Source: Clostridiales bacterium UBA929 | GTDB lineage: Bacteria > Bacillota > Clostridia > Oscillospirales > UBA929 | Assembly (NCBI GenBank): GCA_002293625.1 | Contig: DBDP01000062.1 | Location: 1 to 25,355 of the forward strand | DNA length: 25,355 bases | Reading direction: 5' to 3' | Part shown: positions 20,081 through 25,355 of the stretch, in pieces | How positions within the stretch are numbered: the first letter of the stretch is position 1 | How the letters are laid out: the number at the start of each line of letters is the position of its first letter | Program-made: the position numbers and the translations under genes | Notes under the pieces: generated by a model | The model's input: the letters and a program-made list of their open reading frames with translations, nothing else | Databases searched by the model: none | Told to the model about the DNA's origin: nothing

Positions 20081-21859
20081 ATGGAAAATATGCCAAGACA
20101 GCAGCAGCAGAGAAAAACGCCGACAACATACAATGATTTTAGTAACAAAGCCGCTATTTACGTCCGCGTCTCGACCCATTGGCAGATAGACAAGGACAGC
20201 CTTCCGGTTCAGCGGGAGGAGCTCATAAACTATTGCAAATACGTTCTTAATCTCGAAAACTTTGAAATATTCGAGGATGCCGGGTATTCAGCGAAAAACA
20301 CTGAACGTCCGGCTTATCAGCAGATGATGGCGAGGCTCCGCACTGGGGAGTTCTCGCATCTTGTCGTCTGGAAAATTGACCGCATTAGCCGGAACCTAAT
20401 TGACTTCGCTACCATGTATGAGGAGATAAAGCGTCTCGGCGTGACATTCGTCTCAAAAAATGAGCAGTTTGATACGTCATCCGCAATGGGCGAAGCCATG
20501 CTCAAAATCATCCTTGTGTTTGCGGAACTGGAGCGCAAGGTCACATCCGAGCGAGTCACGGCTATCATGCTGTCCCGCGCCAGCGACGGGAAATGGAACG
20601 GCGGTCGTGTTCCGCTGGGTTATTTCTGGGACAAAGAATCCCACCAGTTCACAATCATCGAAAATGAAGCGTCTATCGTTCGTATGATATACGATGTCTA
20701 CGAAAAAGAAAAATCCCTACTCATGGTCGCAAAAATCTTGAACGAAAAAGGGTTGAAATCCCGTCGGGGAGTCGCATGGAGTCCCGTGTCTGTCCATACA
20801 ATCCTTCGGAGTCCATTCTACATAGGCATCTACCGCTATAACTACCGGGACGAGGCCAAGAGCGGAGGAAACGCCGGGCATGATTTCAAGCCTGAATCTG
20901 AGTGGATAATGGTTGAAGATCACCATGAGCCGCTGATCGACCGCGAGCAATGGGAGAGGGTAGCTGCTATCCTAACACGCAATAGGCGGCTTGATGAGGG
21001 CTTTGACAGCTACAATCGCAAGAACGTACATATCTTTGCCGGTCTGATACGCTGCGGTGAGTGCGGGTCACGTATGACCGCACAGCACGACAGGGAACGT
21101 ACCGACGGTTGGAGACCATCTCTGTACTTCTGCTCCAACCGCCGCCGGTTTAGTACCTGCGCGAACAAATCCGCGACAGATGTAACCCTCGGCCCGTTTG
21201 TGTTCAACTTCTTGGCAAACTTAATGAAAGCCGCGAAGAGCTTCGGCGTCACTACCAGCATTGAGACGCTCGAAAAGAAATTGCTGCGCGGCTCCGCCTT
21301 GTCTGAGGTCGCGCATATTGAGGGTGTGGGTCTACAAGAAATATACGATGTACTACGTCGGTCAAAGGTTCCAGATACACCTACAGAACCTGTCGAGCAG
21401 CGCAAGCCAATCATCGACCGCGGCGCACAGGAAATTGACCTGCTCTTAGTTGAGAAGCGCAGAAGCGAGCGAGCTCTTAACCGGCTCCAAAGCCTTTACT
21501 TATACGGCGACGAAACTACTAGCGAAAAGGACTACCTTCTTGAGCGTAAGCGCATAACTGATGAGCTTTCTCGCATCGATGTCCGGATTGAGGAGCTCGA
21601 AAAAGACCGCTCGACACACCTCTCCATGTCTGATCGGGAGTTTATGCACACAGCCGGGAAATTCATCTTGGAACACAGCCTAACCGACAAAAGGGAGATA
21701 AGTTATGTAAAAATGGCTCGTGAAATTGACCCATCTATTCTCAAGCATTTCGTGGATTCTCTCGTCCAAAACTTTTGTATAAAAAACGGAAAAGTCGAGG
21801 TAATCACCTTCAAAAACGGCGTTGAGGCCAGATTTTTGTTCAAGGACGATAACGCATAA
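20081..21859 (+). CDS. Large serine recombinase (integrase)
   Basis: A 592-aa site-specific recombinase. The resolvase domain (about 22-170) has AIYVRVS with nucleophilic Ser31, then ERPAYQQMMARL, VVWKIDRISRN and AELERKVTSERV. The recombinase domain follows (KILNEKGLKSRRGVAWSPVS, then ILRSPFYIG). A zinc ribbon has RCGECGSRM and later YFCSN and TCANKS. A coiled coil covers about 440-520. It would integrate and excise the element between attP and attB in queA. It lies about 60 bp from attR, the usual place. Two starts (20081 and 20090) are near AAGGG. Excision would need a directionality factor, not identified here. Confidence 0.93.
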   Translation: MENMPRQQQQRKTPTTYNDFSNKAAIYVRVSTHWQIDKDSLPVQREELINYCKYVLNLENFEIFEDAGYSAKNTERPAYQQMMARLRTGEFSHLVVWKIDRISRNLIDFATMYEEIKRLGVTFVSKNEQFDTSSAMGEAMLKIILVFAELERKVTSERVTAIMLSRASDGKWNGGRVPLGYFWDKESHQFTIIENEASIVRMIYDVYEKEKSLLMVAKILNEKGLKSRRGVAWSPVSVHTILRSPFYIGIYRYNYRDEAKSGGNAGHDFKPESEWIMVEDHHEPLIDREQWERVAAILTRNRRLDEGFDSYNRKNVHIFAGLIRCGECGSRMTAQHDRERTDGWRPSLYFCSNRRRFSTCANKSATDVTLGPFVFNFLANLMKAAKSFGVTTSIETLEKKLLRGSALSEVAHIEGVGLQEIYDVLRRSKVPDTPTEPVEQRKPIIDRGAQEIDLLLVEKRRSERALNRLQSLYLYGDETTSEKDYLLERKRITDELSRIDVRIEELEKDRSTHLSMSDREFMHTAGKFILEHSLTDKREISYVKMAREIDPSILKHFVDSLVQNFCIKNGKVEVITFKNGVEARFLFKDDNA

Positions 21860-21863
21860 AAAA

Positions 21864-21893
21864 GCGAAAGCCTTTGTTATCAAGGGCTTTCGC
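21864..21893 (-). terminator. Terminator of queA supplied by the element
   Basis: GCGAAAGCC (21864-21872) pairs perfectly with GGCTTTCGC (21885-21893). On the minus strand six T residues follow (21863-21858), so it ends queA transcription just inside the element. On the + strand it directly follows the recombinase stop codon. Confidence 0.8.
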
Positions 21894-21919
21894 ATATTCG
21901 TTACCATATTCTGCATCAT

Positions 21920-21945
21920 TTATACCATCAACATCGCGTCCCCAA
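21920..21945. other. attR at the 3' end of queA
   Basis: CATCAACATCGCGTCCCCAA (21926-21945) matches the attL copy at 8925-8944 except for one base. It encodes QueA residues up to the last Met. The final codon (GTA) and stop (TAA) here come from the element. Confidence 0.7.
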
Positions 21946-22942
21946 AAGAAAAAAACCGATACCGTTCGCGTATGGCCTCTTCGTATGCTTCCAAAATCCC
22001 GTCGCGTGAATAAAACGCGGACACAAGCATCATCAGCGTACTGCACGGAAGATGATAATTGGTAATCAGTGCGTCCGTTGCGCGGAACTTGTATCCGGGC
22101 GTAATAAAAATATTTGTGTCCCGTTGACCGGGACGAATCAATCCATCTGCGCCACAGGAGGATTCCAGCGTCCTGCATGACGTGGTTCCCACTGCGATAA
22201 TTCTGTTTCCTTCTGCGCGGGACACATTGATCGCGGCGGCGGCGGACTCGGAGATTTCATAGGACTCGGTGTGCATGACGTGCCGGTCTATGGTTTCAAC
22301 CTTCACGGGTTGAAACGTACCCAGTCCGACATGCAGCGTAATCTCCGCAATGCGTATCCCCTGCTTTATCAAAGTTTCCAATAATTCGGGCGTAAAATGC
22401 AAACCCGCCGTGGGTGCCGCCGCCGAACCCGGAGGCTTGGCGTACACGGTCTGATACCGTTCGGCGTCTTTGAGTTTTGAGTGAATATAATGCGGCAACG
22501 GCATTGCGCCCAATTCCCAAAGCAGTTCGTTCCATATCCCGTCATACAGGAACCGGACGACGCGCCCTCCGCCGTCACCGACGCTTCTCACCTCCGCAAT
22601 CAGTTTTCCGTTACCGAAAAACACGCGCGCGCCCTCGCGAAGGCTTTTTCCCGGTTTTACCAGACACTCCCAGCAATCTTCACCCAAATCGCGTAGCAAA
22701 AGAATCTCAGCGATACCGCCGCTGGCGCGTGTACCCCGTAACCGTGCCGGAATAACGCGGGAATTGTTCAAAACTAGGCAGTCCCCTGCCTGTAAGTACT
22801 TCGGTAAGTCAAAAAAATGCCGGTGCCGCAGTTCGCCGGACGTTCGGTCGATCACCATCATGCGGGAGCGGTCACGCCGCTCCGCCGGGGTCTGCGCAAT
22901 CAATTCCGGCGGTAGGTCGTAGGAAAAATCGCTTGTCTTCAA
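21920..22942 (-). CDS. queA: QueA, S-adenosylmethionine:tRNA ribosyltransferase-isomerase
   Basis: A 340-aa cytoplasmic enzyme of queuosine synthesis. It transfers and isomerises ribose from SAM onto preQ1 in tRNA to give epoxyqueuosine. Family landmarks are YDLPPELIAQTPAERRDRSR, LNNSRVIPARLRG, PLPHYI, YQTVYAKPPGSAAAPTAGLH, LHVGLGTFQPV, HTESYEIS and TTSCRTLES. Length is normal. I chose TTG 22942 because GAGG lies 8 nt ahead and the product then begins with the usual KTSDF. The 3' end is an integration site: the final residue is Val from the element, whereas the displaced end at attL would give Leu. No tgt gene is adjacent. Confidence 0.95.
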   Translation of the reverse strand: MKTSDFSYDLPPELIAQTPAERRDRSRMMVIDRTSGELRHRHFFDLPKYLQAGDCLVLNNSRVIPARLRGTRASGGIAEILLLRDLGEDCWECLVKPGKSLREGARVFFGNGKLIAEVRSVGDGGGRVVRFLYDGIWNELLWELGAMPLPHYIHSKLKDAERYQTVYAKPPGSAAAPTAGLHFTPELLETLIKQGIRIAEITLHVGLGTFQPVKVETIDRHVMHTESYEISESAAAAINVSRAEGNRIIAVGTTSCRTLESSCGADGLIRPGQRDTNIFITPGYKFRATDALITNYHLPCSTLMMLVSAFYSRDGILEAYEEAIRERYRFFSFGDAMLMV

Positions 22943-22952
22943 GAGCAATGCC

Positions 22953-23792
22953 TCAACTTTCGGGTATATCGGAACGGAATGCTTGTCCGGGTTGATTAAT
23001 ATCCTCGCCCGGTATCAGCTTAAAGCCAAAATGTTTACAGAGAGAAAACAGTCGGCGCAGTTGCTGCGGCGTGTTGCGGGAGGCAGCATAGGTTACGGCG
23101 GGGATGCCTAAATCAAAGAGAATCTGCAATAACTCCTCCAAATACCCGTCCTCGAACGTTTGCGGGCGCTTATCGTTGGTGACGGAATACGTCACGTCTC
23201 CCAAGTAGGGATACGCTGCGGTAAGACCTCCCCTCTTTGCGAACGCCAAAACGGTTTGGATGTCGGGGCATTCCTTCCGCTCTGCCGGGATATATTGTGT
23301 AAAGGTAGATTTCATACACCCCATTTTAGCGTAATCGCCTCCGCAAAGGGCAAAGAGGATGTGCCTTTCGGTTACTGTGCCGCCAAGAGAATACATTGAC
23401 AGTGGCAGCACATCCCGTTCATAGCTGATTCCCAGTCTTTCGCATATGGCGCGGTTACGCTCCCCTCTCGCTTGCCGCACGGGAGCTAAAAAATCCGTTA
23501 CGGCGGAGAGTTCTTCAATGTCATGCAAAACAAGGTAAGAAATATCGGTTTGGTCGGGGTGGTTTGTCCGACGGTTTCCGATCGGTGTGCCGGCGTGATA
23601 CACACGCATTTCCACACCGACGGAGGTTTTTAGACCCAACCTTCTCCCCTCTTCCGTGAACTCCGGCGCGCCCGCGACGGTATCGTGATCGACAATCCCG
23701 GCAAGCGTCAACCCCGCTGCTTTCGCTTCACGTGCCGCCTCCGTTGGGGTATAGGGCGAAAAGGAGTATGTGGTATGGATGTGGTAGTTCAT
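22953..23792 (-). CDS. PHP-domain metal-dependent phosphoesterase
   Basis: A 279-aa protein from ATG 23792. Metal ligands of the PHP fold are seen in MNYHIHTTYSFSPYTP, LAGIVDHDTVAG and SVGVEMRVY. Near the end, TAAYPYLGDVTYSV and KLIPGEDIN complete it. Members hydrolyse phosphoesters such as nucleotides or histidinol phosphate; the substrate here is unknown. It precedes queA by 10 nt and is probably cotranscribed. AGGGTAGGGG precedes the start; the in-frame upstream part to 23834 overlaps the promoter region and is unlikely to be translated. Confidence 0.8.
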   Translation of the reverse strand: MNYHIHTTYSFSPYTPTEAAREAKAAGLTLAGIVDHDTVAGAPEFTEEGRRLGLKTSVGVEMRVYHAGTPIGNRRTNHPDQTDISYLVLHDIEELSAVTDFLAPVRQARGERNRAICERLGISYERDVLPLSMYSLGGTVTERHILFALCGGDYAKMGCMKSTFTQYIPAERKECPDIQTVLAFAKRGGLTAAYPYLGDVTYSVTNDKRPQTFEDGYLEELLQILFDLGIPAVTYAASRNTPQQLRRLFSLCKHFGFKLIPGEDINQPGQAFRSDIPES

Positions 23793-23817
23793 CTCCCCTA
23801 CCCTTTCGTGTGAAAAA

Positions 23818-23853
23818 ATATCTATAGATATCACGGACGAGGTATGTTATACT
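23818..23853. promoter_or_regulatory. Divergent control region with a 14-bp palindrome
   Basis: ATATCTATAGATAT (23818-23831) is a perfect palindrome between the PHP and ThuA-like genes. TATACT at 23848-23853 is a likely -10 box for the rightward gene; no good -35 box is seen, which suggests activator control. Confidence 0.45.
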
Positions 23854-23886
23854 AAAAAAGAAGCTACATATTTTGGAGGTATTTGC

Positions 23887-24606
23887 ATGAAAAAAGCGTT
23901 GATTGTTCAAGGCGGATGGGACGGACACGAACCGCAGCTAACCAGCGCCCGATTTGCCGGGATGCTTCGGGACGAAGGGTTTGAAGTCAGCGTTAGCGAT
24001 ACGTTGGACGTGTTCGCGGAGTTACCGCCGCTTCTGGAGTTAGACTTAATCGTGGCATGCTGGACAATGGGCGAGATTCCGGGAGATTATGTGCAAAACA
24101 TCGCGAAAGCGGTCGGCGCGGGCGTCGGTTTAGCCGGATGCCACGGCGGTATGTGCGACAGCTTTCGCGGCAACACCGAGTGGCAGTTTATCACCGGCGG
24201 GCAATGGGTCTCACATCCGGGCGGCGACGGTGTGGAGTATGCCGTCAATATCTGCCGGGGTTCCAGCCCGATTATCGAGGGGATGGAGGATTTTACCGTC
24301 AAGACGGAGCATTATTACCTACATATCGACCCCGCCGTGGAAGTGCTGGCGACGACGGCGTTCCCGATTGTGCCGTATTACCATATCTCCAACAAGCCGG
24401 TCGCTATGCCTGTGGCTTGGACGAAATATTGGGGCAACGGGCGGGTGTTCTACACTTCTCTCGGGCATCACGACGATGTCTTTGACGTACCTGAAGCAGG
24501 ACGTCTGATGAAAAACGGAATGCTGTGGGCTGCCGCCGGAAAAGAGTACGCCGTTTCGCTCGGGATGACGACGGAGCGATTCGAGAACACAGCTAAAATG
24601 TATTGA
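23887..24606 (+). CDS. ThuA-like domain protein
   Basis: A 239-aa protein of the ThuA (trehalose-utilisation, class I glutamine-amidotransferase-like) family. Landmarks are ALIVQGGWDGHEPQLTSARF, a central GLAGCHGGMCDSFRGNTEWQ nucleophile-elbow-like region, FTVKTEHYYLHIDPAVEVLA, WTKYWGNGRVFYTSLGHHDD and RLMKNGMLWAAAG. Such genes usually accompany Gfo/Idh/MocA dehydrogenases and act on sugar derivatives; the reaction is unproven. GGAGGT precedes the ATG. The next gene is such a dehydrogenase, 57 bp on, so they form one operon. Confidence 0.88.
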   Translation: MKKALIVQGGWDGHEPQLTSARFAGMLRDEGFEVSVSDTLDVFAELPPLLELDLIVACWTMGEIPGDYVQNIAKAVGAGVGLAGCHGGMCDSFRGNTEWQFITGGQWVSHPGGDGVEYAVNICRGSSPIIEGMEDFTVKTEHYYLHIDPAVEVLATTAFPIVPYYHISNKPVAMPVAWTKYWGNGRVFYTSLGHHDDVFDVPEAGRLMKNGMLWAAAGKEYAVSLGMTTERFENTAKMY

Positions 24607-24663
24607 CAGAGCAATTTCATCACCAAGGTGCGCGTGAAATGTGACAAATAAAGGAGAATTATT

Positions 24664-25355
24664 ATGAAAAAGATCGGCGTCGTCGGCTGCGGCGACATCA
24701 GCGGCATTTACTTAAAAAATCTGACCGGCATGTTCCGCGATACGCTCGATGTGGCGGGTGTATGCGACCTCGTGCGCGAAAAGGCGGACAAGCGAGCCTC
24801 GGAATTCGGAGTGGAAAAGGTATACGGCTCGATGGTTGAATTGCTTAGCGACCCTTCCGTGGACATTGTTCTGAACCTTACGCGCCCGTATGAGCATTTC
24901 GCCGTCAGCGAAGCGACTCTGAACGCGGGTAAGCATGTATATTCCGAAAAGCCGCTGGGTGCCGATTTGGAAGAAGGACAGTCACTGTCCGATTTGGCGC
25001 GGAAAAAAGGGCTATTGATCGGCGGTGCGCCGGACACATTCCTCGGCGCGGGGATCCAAACATGCAAAAAGTTGATTGAAGACGGCGCGATTGGTACGCC
25101 GGTTGGCGCTTCGGCTTTCATGGTCTGCCGCGGGCATGAATCCTGGCATCCCGACCCCGCGTTCTACTATAAGCGCGGAGGCGGCCCGATGATGGACATG
25201 GGGCCGTATTACATAACGGCGCTCGTTACCCTGCTCGGTTCCGTAAAGAGCGTCACCGGCGCGGCTGTCGCTTCGTTCCCGACGCGGACGATCACCAGCG
25301 AGGCGAAGCGCGGAACCGTCGTTACCGTGGAAACGCCGACCCATATCGCCGGGGT
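24664..25355 (+). CDS. Gfo/Idh/MocA family oxidoreductase (5' part, cut by window end)
   Basis: At least 230 residues are open to the window end. The N-terminal Rossmann fold begins KKIGVVGCGDISGIYLKN with the Gly-rich nucleotide-binding loop. DIVLNLTRPYEHFAVSEATL and HVYSEKPLG, the family signature with its catalytic-site Lys, follow. The C-terminal half starts with GAPDTFLGAG and GGGPMMDMGPYYI. It would oxidise or reduce a sugar or cyclitol with NAD(P). AAAGGAG precedes the ATG. It is paired with the ThuA-like gene. Confidence 0.9.
   Translation, partial: MKKIGVVGCGDISGIYLKNLTGMFRDTLDVAGVCDLVREKADKRASEFGVEKVYGSMVELLSDPSVDIVLNLTRPYEHFAVSEATLNAGKHVYSEKPLGADLEEGQSLSDLARKKGLLIGGAPDTFLGAGIQTCKKLIEDGAIGTPVGASAFMVCRGHESWHPDPAFYYKRGGGPMMDMGPYYITALVTLLGSVKSVTGAAVASFPTRTITSEAKRGTVVTVETPTHIAG

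Larger units (their letters stand above)
8925..21945. mobile_element. Serine-recombinase prophage-like element integrated in the 3' end of queA, without structural genes
   Basis: About 13.0 kb between the two copies of the queA end. It carries a large serine recombinase beside attR, a divergent CI/Cro-like switch, a leftward early operon for recombination and replication, unknown small genes and a HigBA-type pair beside attL. No terminase, portal, capsid, tail, holin or endolysin cluster is present. The recombinase next to attR and the attL/attR match make the boundaries firm to within a few bases. It may be a deletion remnant of a siphophage or a satellite. Confidence 0.75.

Overview
The window reads as a chromosomal segment of a Gram-positive Bacillota (Clostridia-type) bacterium of roughly balanced GC. 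The host genes are an LCP cell-wall ligase, an Asp23/Gls24 protein, a Xer-type recombinase, QueA, a PHP phosphoesterase, a ThuA-like protein and a Gfo/Idh/MocA oxidoreductase. Strong AGGAGG-type ribosome binding sites, GTG and TTG starts and TTGACA/TATAAT promoters fit this. No rRNA, tRNA or CRISPR array was seen.

Layout. 1-4224 holds host genes on the + strand: an EAL-domain c-di-GMP phosphodiesterase, an LCP protein and an Asp23 protein. 4209-5219 (-) is a Xer-like tyrosine recombinase. About 5334-8909 is a compact element of about 3.6 kb that I read as an inovirus (filamentous phage) provirus or satellite. It has a rolling-circle Rep, a gpV-like ssDNA-binding protein, three tiny membrane proteins (28, 78 and 42 aa), a signal-peptide-bearing 82-aa major-coat-like protein followed by a strong terminator, and a divergent ribbon-helix-helix regulator with a 101-aa membrane protein. 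No intact morphogenesis ATPase (Zot/pI) or adsorption protein is present; only a 96-codon fragment that may be the tail of such a gene remains. The element is flanked by a 12-bp direct repeat. The two flanks together rebuild a 50-bp perfect palindrome lying directly upstream of the xer gene, which suggests Xer-type integration at a dif-like site.

About 8925-21945 is a second element of about 13 kb inserted in the 3' end of queA. It carries a large serine recombinase beside attR, a CI-like repressor and a Cro-like gene with divergent promoters. It also carries a leftward early operon (XRE regulator, SleB-like hydrolase, PD-(D/E)XK nuclease, Bet/RecT annealing protein, replisome organiser, DnaC-type loader, RusA resolvase, Gp37/Gp68-type protein and several unknown small genes) and a HigBA-type toxin-antitoxin pair near attL. 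It has no capsid, portal, terminase or tail genes, so it is a defective prophage or a satellite-like element. Some of its genes are broken: the Gp37/Gp68 gene has a one-base frameshift, and an ASCH gene is truncated and abuts a DUF6273-like fragment.

21920-25355 returns to host genes: queA and a PHP gene (-), then thuA-like and a Gfo/Idh/MocA oxidoreductase (+, cut by the window end).

The most unusual part is the junction at 8800-9080. It contains the right arm of the inovirus palindrome, the attL copy of the queA end, further degenerate queA-3'-like copies in both orientations, and a block of about 105 bp with mutually exclusive hairpins.
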